Origin: Roseateles sp. YR242
GTDB lineage: Bacteria > Pseudomonadota > Gammaproteobacteria > Burkholderiales > Burkholderiaceae_C
NCBI RefSeq assembly: GCF_900109745.1
Contig: NZ_FOAV01000002.1
Span: forward strand, 659,729-723,728
Direction: 5' to 3'
DNA length: 64,000 nucleotides
Positions 17,983 to 27,315 of the stretch are shown here, in pieces. Below the pieces are notes generated by a model, which was not told where the DNA came from, did no database searches, and was given only the letters and a program-made list of their open reading frames with translations. Position 1 is the first letter of the stretch, and the number at the start of each line of letters is the position of its first letter. Position numbers and translations under genes: made by a program.

Positions 17983-18448
17983 TCCTCATCAACGTCATCT
18001 GCAGGAGCTTGGCGTCCGCGCTGGCACGGTGCCGCCGCAGGTGGGCCTCGTCCCGCACCTGCTGCTTCACGTCGCCGAAGCGGCGCGCTTCATCTTCGTT
18101 CAGCAAGCGGCGCAGGTCGTCGAGCTTGAAACGCTGCGGCATGTCCACGCTGTCATAGAGCTTGGCCAGCCAGCTGTAGTCAAAGGCCCAGCTGTCGGTG
18201 TAGACGGTCTGCCCGGCCAGGCGGCGGTTCATCTCCTCGGCAATCCACTCACGCGGCCGGCCGTGGCGCAGCAGCAGCTCGCGGGAGATGCCATGCAGGG
18301 CTTCGGCCTCGGCGTCCCAGTGTTCCCAGTCCGGCGCGGGCTGGATCAGGGAGCAGAACGGCATGCCGCGCCCTTCCACAAAGCCGATCTCGATGGGGTA
18401 GCTGCCCCGGCCGAAGCCGGACGCCTCCAGATCCAGGATGGTAGGCAT
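17966..18448 (-). CDS. Exonuclease-like protein (DEDDh / RNase T fold)
   Basis: 160 residues from MPTILDLEASGFG; an ATG three codons upstream (18457) is equally possible and neither has a clear ribosome site. The opening TILDLEASG matches motif Exo I (DxE), YTDSWAFDYSWL resembles Exo II, and HRASADAKLL resembles the H-xxx-D part of Exo III. These are the features of DnaQ-like 3'-5' exonucleases, here in a short form. Predicted cytoplasmic nuclease; substrate unknown. It converges with the cyclase gene. Confidence 0.75.
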   Translation of the reverse strand: MPTILDLEASGFGRGSYPIEIGFVEGRGMPFCSLIQPAPDWEHWDAEAEALHGISRELLLRHGRPREWIAEEMNRRLAGQTVYTDSWAFDYSWLAKLYDSVDMPQRFKLDDLRRLLNEDEARRFGDVKQQVRDEAHLRRHRASADAKLLQMTLMRIKQPA

Positions 18449-18550
18449 GCACTGCATGCCAGGAAGTATGCAAGCGCCGGGCCAGCCCAGGCTGCGCGCT
18501 CATCCTTGAAATGGGGGACGTGAGGCAGGTGCCCGGTACGGGCAGCGGCA

Positions 18551-19522
18551 TCAGGCCAGTGATTCGGTGGTGGGCGGCGCCACGGCAGTGCGGCGGCGCT
18601 GCACCACCTCCCAGGCATCCAGGCCGCCTTCCAGCGCCAGCACGCGCGCGTGGCCGCGATCCAGCAACTGGCGCGCGCCCGTCACGGCGGAGATCTCGTT
18701 GGGGCAGTTGCAATACAGCACCAGCAGCCGATCGTCCGGCAACTGATCGGCCTGCGCGGCCAGCTTGGCCAGGGGAATGTTCAACGCGCCCGGCAAGGTG
18801 CGGGGGTCCGCCTCGCGGCCGGTGTCGCTGCGCACGTCGATGAAGACCGGCGCCATGTCCTGGTCCAGCAGCGCGGCAGCGTCTTCCACGCTGATGCGCT
18901 CCACCTCGCCTTGCAGGCGGGCGGTGGTGTGGCGCCGCCACCAGCGCCAGGCCACCACGGCGGCCAGCAGCACCGCAATGGTGATCAGGGCCCACTTGCC
19001 AGCGTTGGCCAGGGTGTCCAGCACATCCTGGATCTGGTTGCTGAACACCAGGCCGAGGCCGAGGAAACAAAGGGTCCAGACCAGGCCCGCAACCGCGTCA
19101 TAGGCAATGAAACGGCGCCAGCCCATGCCCAGCGCGCCCGCCATGGGCGCAGCCACCACGGAGATGCCGGGCAGAAACTTGGCAGCCAGCAATGAGCTGC
19201 CGCCCCAGCGCGCGATGAGGCTTTCGCTCTGGCGCACGCAGACGTCCGGGGAGAGCGACACCCGGCACAGCAGCCGCAGCACCCGATGGCCATGCATGCG
19301 GCCGGCAATGAACCAGACGGCGTCCCCCAGGACGTTGGCCAAAACGGCCGAGACCACCAGGCTGGGGCCGGAGAGCCGGTCCGCGGCAGCGAGGCCACCG
19401 GCCACGACCAGCAACGGGGCCGCCGGTAGCGGAGCGCCGATGCGCGCCGCCAATGTCACCAGGAAGATGAGCAGGAAATCATGCTGGATCAGCAGTTCGA
19501 TCAGGGCGCGCATGGGTGCCAT
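18551..19522 (-). CDS. DedA/SNARE-associated membrane protein fused to rhodanese
   Basis: 323 residues. Residues 1-215 are a DedA (VTT-domain) protein with several hydrophobic helices and the motifs RIGAPLPAAPLLVVAGGL, LGDAVWFIAGR and KFLPGISVVAAPMAG. Residues 225-310 are a rhodanese domain (VFIDVRSDTGREADPRTLPGALNIPL; active loop YCNCPNEIS with the nucleophilic Cys). DedA proteins act as lipid scramblases or transporters and rhodanese moves sulfane sulfur; this fusion recurs in proteobacteria but its role is unknown. The true start is ATG 19522 or 19513; an open extension back to 19786 shows no conserved sequence. Confidence 0.87.
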   Translation of the reverse strand: MAPMRALIELLIQHDFLLIFLVTLAARIGAPLPAAPLLVVAGGLAAADRLSGPSLVVSAVLANVLGDAVWFIAGRMHGHRVLRLLCRVSLSPDVCVRQSESLIARWGGSSLLAAKFLPGISVVAAPMAGALGMGWRRFIAYDAVAGLVWTLCFLGLGLVFSNQIQDVLDTLANAGKWALITIAVLLAAVVAWRWWRRHTTARLQGEVERISVEDAAALLDQDMAPVFIDVRSDTGREADPRTLPGALNIPLAKLAAQADQLPDDRLLVLYCNCPNEISAVTGARQLLDRGHARVLALEGGLDAWEVVQRRRTAVAPPTTESLA

Positions 19523-19784
19523 TGTCGTGGCAGACGGACTCACCCACTGCCCGTGGGGCGATCGGTCAGCGTTGCGGGCACGCGACCTTTGCGCGGCAGG
19601 CGCGGGTTTTCGCGGGCTTGCCTGACGGGAATGCGGATGCGGGCCTCTCCCGTTGGGAAGACCTGATGCGCGGCAACCGCACGCCCTGGTTTGGGGCAGC
19701 CGCTCCGGGCGTCCAAACACCGGCGCGCGACAGCCCTCGACCTCCCTGATGACGCCGCCAGGGCTGCCGCGTATAACCGCGCCC

Positions 19785-21179
19785 ATGAGCTACGCCCATA
19801 CGATCCGCCACCGCACCCATCGCTTTGCGGATCTGAAGGCGCTGCTGGCCAAGGCCGGACCGCTGCGCTCCGGCGACCAGTTGGCTGGCATCGCCGCCAC
19901 CAGCGAGGAAGAGCGCGTGGCCGCGCGCCTGGCGCTGGCGGACGTGCCGCTGCGCCGCTTCCTGACGGAGACGCTGATTCCCTATGAGCGCGACGAAGTC
20001 ACCCGGCTGATTCTGGACACCCACGACACCTCGGCCTTCGCGGAGATCGGCCACCTCACCGTGGGCGAGTTCCGCGACTGGCTGCTGCACCAGAGCACGG
20101 ACACCGCCACCCTGATGCGCATCACGCCGGGCCTGACACCGGAGATGGTGGCGGCCGTGTCCAAGCTGCTGCGCAACCAGGACCTCATCGCGGTGGCGCG
20201 CAAGCGCCCGGTGATCACGCGCTTTCGCAACACCATGGGCCTGCCCGGCCACCTTGGCGTGCGCCTGCAGCCCAATCACGCCACCGACGACCCCCGGGGC
20301 ATCGCTGCGTCCATGCTGGACGGCCTGATGTATGGCTGCGGAGATGCCCTGATCGGCATCAATCCGGCCTCCGACCATCCCCACGCCATCGGCGACTTGC
20401 TGCGGCTGGTCGATGAATTGCGCCAGCGCCACGACATCCCGACGCAGTCCTGCGTGCTCACCCATGTGACCACGACGCTGGCAGCCATCGAGCAGGGGGC
20501 GCCGGTGGACCTGGTGTTCCAGTCCATTGCGGGGACGGAGGCAGCGAATGCCGGGTTCGGCATCTCGCTGGCCTTGCTGGAGGAGGCGCACCAGGCCGGG
20601 CGCTCACTGCAGCGCGGCACCGTGGGGCAGCAGCTGATGTACTTCGAGACGGGACAGGGCAGCGCCCTGTCGGCCGACGCCCACCACGGCGTGGATCAGC
20701 AGACCTGCGAAGTGCGGGCCTATGCGGTGGCCCGGCATTTCGATCCGTTCCTGGTCAACACGGTGGTGGGATTCATCGGGCCGGAATACCTCTACGACGG
20801 CAAGCAGATCATCCGCGCCGGCCTGGAAGACCATTGCTGCGGCAAGCTGCTGGGCGTGCCCATGGGCTGCGACATCTGCTACACCAACCATGCGGAAGCG
20901 GACCAGGACGACATGGACACGCTGCTGACCCTGCTGGGCGTGGCGGGGGTCAACTTCATCATGGGTGTGCCCGGCGCGGACGATGTGATGCTGAACTATC
21001 AAAGTACCTCCTTCCATGACGCCTTGTATGCGCGGGAGGTGCTGGGGCTCCAACGGGCGCCAGAGTTCGAGGCGTGGCTGCAGCGCATGGGCGTGACGGA
21101 CGCGCGGGGTGGGCTACGCCAGGCGGCGCTGTCCCAACCCTTGCTGGCGGATGCCCGTGACTGGGCGGGCGCGGCATGA
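19785..21179 (+). CDS. eutB: Ethanolamine ammonia-lyase, large subunit
   Basis: 464 residues, full length. Family landmarks include LHQSTDTATLMRITPGLTPEM, FRNTMGLPGHLGVRLQPNH, YGCGDALIGINPASD, FETGQGSALSADAHHGVDQQT and MGCDICYTNHAEADQDD. EutB forms the TIM-barrel active site that, with adenosylcobalamin held by EutC, converts ethanolamine to acetaldehyde and ammonia. The start chosen is ATG 19785 (MSYAHTIRH); ATG 19749 is possible. No shell-protein, reactivase or transporter genes are adjacent, so this is the minimal eutBC form. Confidence 0.96.
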   Translation: MSYAHTIRHRTHRFADLKALLAKAGPLRSGDQLAGIAATSEEERVAARLALADVPLRRFLTETLIPYERDEVTRLILDTHDTSAFAEIGHLTVGEFRDWLLHQSTDTATLMRITPGLTPEMVAAVSKLLRNQDLIAVARKRPVITRFRNTMGLPGHLGVRLQPNHATDDPRGIAASMLDGLMYGCGDALIGINPASDHPHAIGDLLRLVDELRQRHDIPTQSCVLTHVTTTLAAIEQGAPVDLVFQSIAGTEAANAGFGISLALLEEAHQAGRSLQRGTVGQQLMYFETGQGSALSADAHHGVDQQTCEVRAYAVARHFDPFLVNTVVGFIGPEYLYDGKQIIRAGLEDHCCGKLLGVPMGCDICYTNHAEADQDDMDTLLTLLGVAGVNFIMGVPGADDVMLNYQSTSFHDALYAREVLGLQRAPEFEAWLQRMGVTDARGGLRQAALSQPLLADARDWAGAA

Positions 21180-22009
21180 CGGCACCCGCACCGACACCGA
21201 CACCGGCACAGACGCGTGACGGCCCACCTCTGCAGCCTGTGGCGGAGCCTGACCCATGGAGCGCCTGGCGGCAGTTCACCAATGCCCGCATTGCACTGGG
21301 CAGGACGGGCCATGCGTTGCCGACAGCACCATGGCTGGCCTTCAACCTGGCGCACGCGCAGGCCCGTGACGCCGTGCACCACCCGCTGGACGTACCGGCT
21401 ATCCGGCAGGGGCTGGCCGGCCAGGGCCATCAGGTCGTGGAGGTGCACAGCGCGGCCGAAGACCGGGCGGTGTATCTGCGAAGGCCCGACCTCGGCCGAA
21501 CGCTTTCTGAGCCGAGCCGCCAGCATTTGGCAGCGCTGGTGACGCAGCCAGCGCCGGAGTTGCTGTTTGTCATCGCGGACGGGCTCTCCGCCACGGCGGC
21601 GGACCGGCAGGCCGTGCCGCTGCTGGCGCACATGATGCCGCGCCTGCAGGGGTGGGCCATCGGCCCGGTTCTCATCGCCACGCAGGCCCGCGTGGCGCTG
21701 GGGGACGACATCGGCGCGATGCTGGGCGCTCGTTTCGTGGTGATGCTGATCGGCGAACGTCCAGGCCTGAGCTCGCCAGACAGCCTGGGGATCTATGTCA
21801 CGCACAGTCCACGGGTGGGACGGCGGGATGCGGAGCGCAACTGCATCTCCAACGTGCGGCCCGAAGGGCTGAGGTTGGATGCGGCGGCCAGCAAGCTGCA
21901 CTACCTGCTGACGCAGGCGCGGCGGCTGGGGCTCACAGGGGTTGGTTTGAAGGATGAGAGCGAACGGCCTGCGCTGGGCGGCCCGAAAGCTGACGACTCA
22001 CCCGGATAG
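21176..22009 (+). CDS. eutC: Ethanolamine ammonia-lyase, small subunit
   Basis: 277 residues; its ATG overlaps the eutB stop (ATGA), so the subunits are translationally coupled. After a Pro/Thr-rich leader of about 25 residues the conserved body follows: TNARIALGRTGHALPT, FNLAHAQARDAVH, IADGLSATA, IGERPGLSSPDSLGIYVTHSPRVG and NCISNVRPEGL. EutC carries most of the cobalamin-binding site of the lyase. Confidence 0.95.
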   Translation: MTAPAPTPTPAQTRDGPPLQPVAEPDPWSAWRQFTNARIALGRTGHALPTAPWLAFNLAHAQARDAVHHPLDVPAIRQGLAGQGHQVVEVHSAAEDRAVYLRRPDLGRTLSEPSRQHLAALVTQPAPELLFVIADGLSATAADRQAVPLLAHMMPRLQGWAIGPVLIATQARVALGDDIGAMLGARFVVMLIGERPGLSSPDSLGIYVTHSPRVGRRDAERNCISNVRPEGLRLDAAASKLHYLLTQARRLGLTGVGLKDESERPALGGPKADDSPG

Positions 22010-22064
22010 CGGGTCACCCTGCCTGTATTCTGCGTCCCCGCTCGCCGATGACTCACCTGACGCC

Positions 22065-22116
22065 GCCACCAGATGCAGCCACCAGATGCAGCCACCAGAT
22101 GCAGCAACCAGACGCA
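22065..22116. repeat. Tandem 13-base repeat, four units, with flanking direct repeat
   Basis: GCCACCAGATGCA occurs three times exactly in a row (22065, 22078, 22091), followed by a diverged copy GCAACCAGACGCA (22104). A second 13-mer, ACTCACCTGACGC, occurs on both sides (22051-22063 and 22142-22154). The array fills most of the 151 bases between eutC and the MFS gene. The period is not a multiple of three, so it is probably not a coding repeat. Confidence 0.85.
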
Positions 22117-22160
22117 GCCAATTGATCCATCCAACTGACGCACTCACCTGACGCACCCAC

Positions 22161-23513
22161 ATGTTCCTTCGCCTCCAGACGCCCAAATGGTTTCCCGGTC
22201 TCTCCACCACCGCGCGATGGCTCCTGCTCTGTGAGCTGTTCAGCCTGTGCGCGTCCAGCGTCGGTCACAGCACCGCCTTGTGGTGGCTGGCCGGCCACCA
22301 GGGTGCTCACGGCCTGACCGCCTACAGCGCCATCGTGGCCCTCACCGCACTGATCAGCCTGCCCGCACTCTCGCCGCTGGGCGACCGCCGCGCCAAACGG
22401 CTGTTGCTGGTCCGTGGACAGGCCACGCTGGTGGCGGTGGCGGCGGCCCTGTGCGCGCTGGCCTCGGTGGACCTGCTGAGCCTGTGGTCGATCTGTGTCT
22501 GCGGCGTGGTCACGACCGTCGCGCAGGCCGTGGTGCAACCGGTGCAGTCTGCCGCCCTGCTGGATGTGGTGCCGGCCGACCGCCTGTCCCAGGCCATCCG
22601 CATCCGGCGTGGCACGCAGGCCATCGGCAGCCTGTGCGGGCCGGCGCTGGCTGGCCTGGCCATGTCCTTCGGAGGCGTCGGCTGGGCCTACGCGCTGCAA
22701 CTGCTGCTGGCGGCCGCCTGCACGGTCGCCGCGACCAAGCTGCCGGCACGGGTCGCGGCCCAGGCCGCTGCGCGCCAGGGCCGCTGGGTGGACGATCTGC
22801 GCGCCGGCTTGCGCGCCAAGTGGCTGGTCCGCGTGGACCGGTGGTGGACCCTGTCCGGCGCGTTGATGATGGTTTTCTATGCACCCGCCATCGGCCTGAT
22901 GCTTCCCCTTCGGCTTCAATCCATGGGCGCCCCCGCCACCTGGTTCGGTTGGTGCAGCGGCGCGCTTTCGGTAGGCGTGCTGATTGGTGTGCTGGGGGTG
23001 GCGGACCGGCTGATGCTGCGCGCGGGGCGGCACCGCGCCATGCTGATGGCGGTCGCCCTGTGCGGTGTCTGCCTGGGCGCCGTAGGGGCGGTGGATCGCG
23101 TACAGGTGCTGGCGCTGCTGTTCGCGGTGATCGGCCTGTGCACGTCGGTGACCCAGCTCATGGGCCAGACCCATCGGGCACTGGCGGTGCCGGAGGATTT
23201 CCGGGCGCGGATGGCGTCTGCGCAGTTGGCGGTTGCGCACATGGCCGCCGCGGGCGCACCGCTTCTGGCGGGCCTGCTGCTGCAGCGGTGGCCCGTGGCC
23301 CAGGTCTACGGTGTGATGTCGGCCGGCTTCCTGCTCAGCGGGCTGGCCTTGCTGGCCGTGCCCGGCCTCAAGGCCTTCCTCCGCTTGGCGCCGGAAGACG
23401 CACGCAACTGGTACGAACGGCAGTTTCCGGCCGCCTTTTTGCGCGCCGACCTCAATCGCCCAGAGCCAGTCCCGCCCGATTCAGCAGCAGTGAGCAGCGC
23501 GGCGAGACATTGA
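22161..23513 (+). CDS. MFS transporter
   Basis: 450 residues with about 10-12 hydrophobic helices and a central cytoplasmic loop (about 190-235). The loop between helices 2 and 3 reads SPLGDRRAKRLLL, the usual MFS GxxxDRxGRR element. It resembles small enterobactin-exporter/multidrug-type MFS proteins; the substrate is unknown. Its last 62 bases overlap the convergent SulP gene. No strong ribosome site precedes the ATG, which follows the repeat array directly. Confidence 0.88.
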   Translation: MFLRLQTPKWFPGLSTTARWLLLCELFSLCASSVGHSTALWWLAGHQGAHGLTAYSAIVALTALISLPALSPLGDRRAKRLLLVRGQATLVAVAAALCALASVDLLSLWSICVCGVVTTVAQAVVQPVQSAALLDVVPADRLSQAIRIRRGTQAIGSLCGPALAGLAMSFGGVGWAYALQLLLAAACTVAATKLPARVAAQAAARQGRWVDDLRAGLRAKWLVRVDRWWTLSGALMMVFYAPAIGLMLPLRLQSMGAPATWFGWCSGALSVGVLIGVLGVADRLMLRAGRHRAMLMAVALCGVCLGAVGAVDRVQVLALLFAVIGLCTSVTQLMGQTHRALAVPEDFRARMASAQLAVAHMAAAGAPLLAGLLLQRWPVAQVYGVMSAGFLLSGLALLAVPGLKAFLRLAPEDARNWYERQFPAAFLRADLNRPEPVPPDSAAVSSAARH

Positions 23514-24912
23514 TCACCCGCAGCGCCTTGCCGGCCTTGGCGTAACGCGTCTTCAGCGTCTTCAAGGCTTCGATGGCGGAATGGTCCACAAAGCTCAGGT
23601 GTTGGCAGTCCAGGGTGACCCGCGCCGGATCGGTGGCCGTGTCGAAGCGCTGCAGAAAGGCCGTCACCGAGGCGAAGAACAAGGTGCCGTGCACGCGATA
23701 GCGCTTGCTGCCATCGGCCTCCAGCGCCTGTTCGGCGCGCAGCTCCCGCGCATGCTGCCAGGCAAAACTCAGCGCAGCGATGACGATGCCGCAGAGCACG
23801 GCCGTGGCCAGGTCGGTCAGCACCGTGACCACGGTGACGGCGGCGATCACCATCACGTCCTGTAGCGGCACCTTGTTCACCTGCTTGAGCGAACCCCAGG
23901 CAAAGGTCTCGATCGCCACCACCAACATCACGCCCACCAGTGCCGCCAGCGGAATGCGCTCGATCAGCGGCGACAGGAACAGCACGAACATCAGGATCAT
24001 CAGCCCCGCCACCACACCGGAGAGCCGCCCCCGGCCGCCGGAATCCAGGTTGATCATGGTCTGGCCGATCATGGCGCAGCCGCCCATGCCACCCGCCAGC
24101 CCCGACGCCACGTTGGCCACCCCCAGTGCCACGCACTCGCGGTTGCTGTCGCCCTGGGTCTGGGTGATTTCGTCGGTGAGGTTCTGGGTGAGCAGGGTCT
24201 CCAGCAAGCCGACCAGGGCCATCAGCACCGCGTAGGGCGCAATGATGTGCAGCGTTTGCATCGTCCACGGCACGGCCGGCAGTGAGAAGCTGGGCAGTCC
24301 ACCCGCGATGTGCGCCATGTCGCCCAGCGTATGTGCGGGCAGGCCCAGCAGATGGGTCATCAGCCCCACGCCCAGGATGGCCACCAGCGCGGGCGGCACG
24401 CTGCGCGTGATGCGTGGCAGCACATAGACGATGGCCATGGTGACCACCACCAGCCCGGCCATCAAGGCCAGCGCTGAGCCTTCCAGCCACTGCCCCCCGC
24501 GCTTGAAATGCTCCAGCTGCGCCAGCCCGATGATGATGGCCAGCCCGTTCACGAAGCCCAGCATCACGGGATGCGGCACCATGCGCACCAGCGCGCCCAG
24601 CCGGAGTACGCCGAACAGCACCATCAGCAGGCCGCTCAGCAGCACCGTGGCCAGCAGGTAGGACACGCCGTGCTGGACCACCAGCGCCACGATCACCACC
24701 GCCATGGAGCCCGCGGCCCCGGACACCATGCCCGGGCGTCCACCCAACAGCGCGGTGATGGTGCAGATGAAGATGGCGCCGTAGAGCCCCATCAGCGGGT
24801 TGAGGTGGGCCACCAGCGCAAAGGCGATGCACTCCGGCACCAGGGCGAAGGACGTGGTGAGGCCGGCCAACAGGTCCGGCAGAAAGTGGGCGCGCAGGCG
24901 TGAGACGTTCAT
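23452..24912 (-). CDS. SulP family anion transporter with STAS domain
   Basis: About 486 residues from ATG 24912 (MNVSRLRAHFLPDLLAGLTTSF); ATG 24924 is an alternative. About ten to fourteen membrane helices carry SulP landmarks (ALVPECIAFALVAHLNPLMGLYGA, GGMGGCAMIGQTMINLDSGGR). The C-terminal 100 residues form a STAS domain (VTLDCQHLSFVDHSAIEAL). SulP proteins carry sulfate, bicarbonate or carboxylates across the inner membrane. The particular anion cannot be told from sequence, and no carbonic anhydrase gene is fused or adjacent. Confidence 0.92.
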   Translation of the reverse strand: MNVSRLRAHFLPDLLAGLTTSFALVPECIAFALVAHLNPLMGLYGAIFICTITALLGGRPGMVSGAAGSMAVVIVALVVQHGVSYLLATVLLSGLLMVLFGVLRLGALVRMVPHPVMLGFVNGLAIIIGLAQLEHFKRGGQWLEGSALALMAGLVVVTMAIVYVLPRITRSVPPALVAILGVGLMTHLLGLPAHTLGDMAHIAGGLPSFSLPAVPWTMQTLHIIAPYAVLMALVGLLETLLTQNLTDEITQTQGDSNRECVALGVANVASGLAGGMGGCAMIGQTMINLDSGGRGRLSGVVAGLMILMFVLFLSPLIERIPLAALVGVMLVVAIETFAWGSLKQVNKVPLQDVMVIAAVTVVTVLTDLATAVLCGIVIAALSFAWQHARELRAEQALEADGSKRYRVHGTLFFASVTAFLQRFDTATDPARVTLDCQHLSFVDHSAIEALKTLKTRYAKAGKALRVINVSPRCSLLLNRAGLALGD

Positions 24913-25151
24913 GGTGGCCTGCATTGTTCTATGCACCTGCCTCGCAGGATGCGAATCACGCACATCGGCCAGCATCCGACTGGGAATGTCGTGTTTTTTC
25001 GAGCCCTGGGGCCGCTGGTCTGGCAATGTTGGCGGTTTGGCGGTTTGGGCCGCGGGCGGTTTCGGCTGTAGTGCGGGCACGGCGAGCTTCACGAAACCGT
25101 CATCTCCGCCATCAATCATCAGCCGTTTGACACAACGGCTGAGGCAGGACC

Positions 25152-26111
25152 ATGAGTGGTGGCTTGATTTCCGAAGATGCGGCGGGCCTGAAGGCCGTTG
25201 TTGATGACGACTACAAGGATCTCGTGCAACGCATCCGCCGCGACCTGCTGGACGGCTATGACGAAGAGTTGGAACTCGAGATCGAGGACCGTGCGGTGGA
25301 CGAGGCCCTGCTCACGCTGGACAGCAACACCGAGGACCATGGCACCCGGCTGGCCTACTTCAAGCAGCTCTTTCGCCTTCAGCGCGAGCTGGTGAAGTTG
25401 CAGGACTGGGTGCACCACACCGGCCAGAAGGTCGTGATTCTCTTTGAAGGCCGTGACGCCGCGGGCAAGGGTGGCGCCATCAAGCGCATCACCCAGCGGC
25501 TCAACCCGCGCGTGTGCCGCGTGGTGGCCCTGCCGGCGCCCAATGACCGCGAGCGGACGCAGTGGTACTTCCAGCGGTATGTGCCGCATCTGCCGGCGGC
25601 CGGTGAGCTCGTGCTGTTCGACCGCAGTTGGTACAACCGCGCCGGCGTGGAGCGGGTGATGGGCTTCTGCGAGGACAGCGACGTGGAGGAGTTCTTCCGC
25701 TCCGTGCCGGAATTCGAGCGCATGCTGGTGCGCTCCGGCATCCGCGTCATCAAGTACTGGTTCTCCATCAGCGATGAAGAGCAGCATCTGCGCTTCCTGG
25801 GCCGCATCCATGACCCGCTGAAACAGTGGAAGCTCTCCCCCATGGACCTGGAGTCACGCCGCCGGTGGGAGGACTACACACGGGCCAAGGAACTGATGCT
25901 GGAACGCACCCACATCCCCGAAGCGCCCTGGTGGGTGGTGGCGGCGGATGACAAGAAGCGTGCACGGCTCAATTGCATCCAGCATCTGCTGGAGCAGTTC
26001 CCGTATCACGAGGTGCAGCGCGAGGAGGTGCGGCTGCCAGAACGGGAGCGGCACGCGGACTATGTGAGAAACCCGGTGCCTCAGAGCATGTTCGTCCCGG
26101 AGCGTTATTGA
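25152..26111 (+). CDS. ppk2: Polyphosphate kinase 2
   Basis: 319 residues, typical of one-domain PPK2. Walker A is G100RDAAGKGG (K106) within VVILFEGRDAAGKGGAIKRI, and the lid/Walker B region is LFDRSWYNRAGVE (157-169). PPK2 enzymes transfer phosphate between polyphosphate and nucleotides, usually using polyP to make nucleoside di- or triphosphates. The subclass cannot be set by eye, but the one-domain form with an N-terminal extension of about 60 residues fits class I or III. It is divergent from the SulP gene across 239 bases. Confidence 0.95.
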   Translation: MSGGLISEDAAGLKAVVDDDYKDLVQRIRRDLLDGYDEELELEIEDRAVDEALLTLDSNTEDHGTRLAYFKQLFRLQRELVKLQDWVHHTGQKVVILFEGRDAAGKGGAIKRITQRLNPRVCRVVALPAPNDRERTQWYFQRYVPHLPAAGELVLFDRSWYNRAGVERVMGFCEDSDVEEFFRSVPEFERMLVRSGIRVIKYWFSISDEEQHLRFLGRIHDPLKQWKLSPMDLESRRRWEDYTRAKELMLERTHIPEAPWWVVAADDKKRARLNCIQHLLEQFPYHEVQREEVRLPERERHADYVRNPVPQSMFVPERY

Positions 26112-26115
26112 ACGG

Positions 26116-26379
26116 TCAGACCCCGGGCAAGGCGCCGCCGAGGCTCACCCCGGGCGTGCCTGAGGGGCTCACCGCCCGGGCGGCCAGGGCCAGTTGGCGT
26201 TCCAGCACACCGGCAAGAAGCCGTGCGGCGCCAGCCCCCTTGTCCAGCTCCTTCAGGGCGAAGCCTGCCTTCAGTTCATCGAGCAAGGATTGGGCCGGGC
26301 AATGCTCGATCAGTTTGAGGGCGCCGTCGAAGTCGCCGTTCTCGACGTGCGCAATCACTTGGGTGCTCCAGTTTTCCAT
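26116..26379 (-). CDS. Small hypothetical protein
   Basis: 87 residues from ATG 26379 (MENWSTQVIAHVENGDFDGAL). Predicted helical, soluble, with a helix-hairpin look (DFDGALKLIEHC) that recalls a single TPR-like unit. Codon third positions are GC-rich as in neighbouring genes, which supports coding, but no family is recognised. It ends four bases after the ppk2 stop on the opposite strand. Confidence 0.5.
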   Translation of the reverse strand: MENWSTQVIAHVENGDFDGALKLIEHCPAQSLLDELKAGFALKELDKGAGAARLLAGVLERQLALAARAVSPSGTPGVSLGGALPGV

Positions 26380-26595
26380 GGTGGTCCACTTTGTGTTGAT
26401 CAACCTCGGCCGGCCACGGGGGATGGCGGCAGAGAGGCAGATAGAGAGAGATAGGCGCCGTCAGGCAAGCGGTGTGCCTTTTTGTACCTCCTCTTGTCCT
26501 ACAAGACAACGCCGCGTTTGCTGGCATCCCCAGGCGAAGCGGGTGGATAACGTCTGGGCACCCCTCAGGTAGACCACAACAAGACCTTTGCCACC

Positions 26596-27228
26596 ATGAA
26601 CGCTTCTGCCCTCGCCCACGTCGACCATGCCGCCCATGCACCGGCCCTGTCCCCAGCCACTGACCCGGTGGCGCAGGCAAGCAGTGTGGTCATGTCCCTG
26701 TGCTTCCGGGCCGAGGACGTGCAGGCCTGCCGACAGGCGCGCCGCTGGAGCGATGCTGCCATGGCCCAACTGGCCGGGCTGGCCCAATTGACGAACCCGG
26801 TGGACGACGAACTGGCGGAAGTCGCCTTGCGCCGTGCCATCGCCGAGGATCCCTGTGAGGTCGAGGCGTTTGCCGGGCTCACCGCTTTGCTGAGCCGCCA
26901 GGGCCGCCATGACGAAGCGCTGGAGGCCGTGGACCAGGCGCTGGGTTGGTGCAGCAACGTGGCACTGCTGCATTTCCATGCCGGCTGCGCACTGTCAGCG
27001 GCCGGGCGTGTGGCCGACGCCATCGCCTCGCACCACCGCGCCCTGGGGCTGGATGCCACGCTGGCGGACGCCCACTACGAACTCGGCCTGCTGTATGAAG
27101 AGATCGGCGAGCCGCGATTCTCTGCGCGCCACTTCCGCGCCTACAGCCGCGTGCAGCAACAGCCCGCGCATGGGGCTGAGGTTGCTTCGTCCTCCAAAGC
27201 GCTTCAGCCTGCCGATTTGCTGAACTGA
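26596..27228 (+). CDS. TPR protein
   Basis: 210 residues. Residues about 70-185 form three TPR-like helix pairs, ending with LADAHYELGLLYEEIGEP and SARHFRAYSRV. This last part closely matches the C-terminus of the MerR-TPR protein at 34121 (LADAHYNLGVLMERLGD, SLRHFSAYRRL), so the two are paralogues. This one lacks the MerR-type HTH and instead has an Ala/His-rich N-terminus. Probably a protein-interaction scaffold in the cytoplasm; partner unknown. Confidence 0.75.
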   Translation: MNASALAHVDHAAHAPALSPATDPVAQASSVVMSLCFRAEDVQACRQARRWSDAAMAQLAGLAQLTNPVDDELAEVALRRAIAEDPCEVEAFAGLTALLSRQGRHDEALEAVDQALGWCSNVALLHFHAGCALSAAGRVADAIASHHRALGLDATLADAHYELGLLYEEIGEPRFSARHFRAYSRVQQQPAHGAEVASSSKALQPADLLN

Positions 27229-27315
27229 TCCGCGTGGGAACGGGCTTGGGCCCGGGAGTTGCCTTGAGAGAGGTGTACGCTGCTCAACGCCCCTCTGCCC
27301 TCCGTCAGGACGCCC

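Noticed and set aside
22065..22116. CRISPR array
   Set aside because: Units are directly adjacent with no spacers, 13 bases long, and no cas genes are present.
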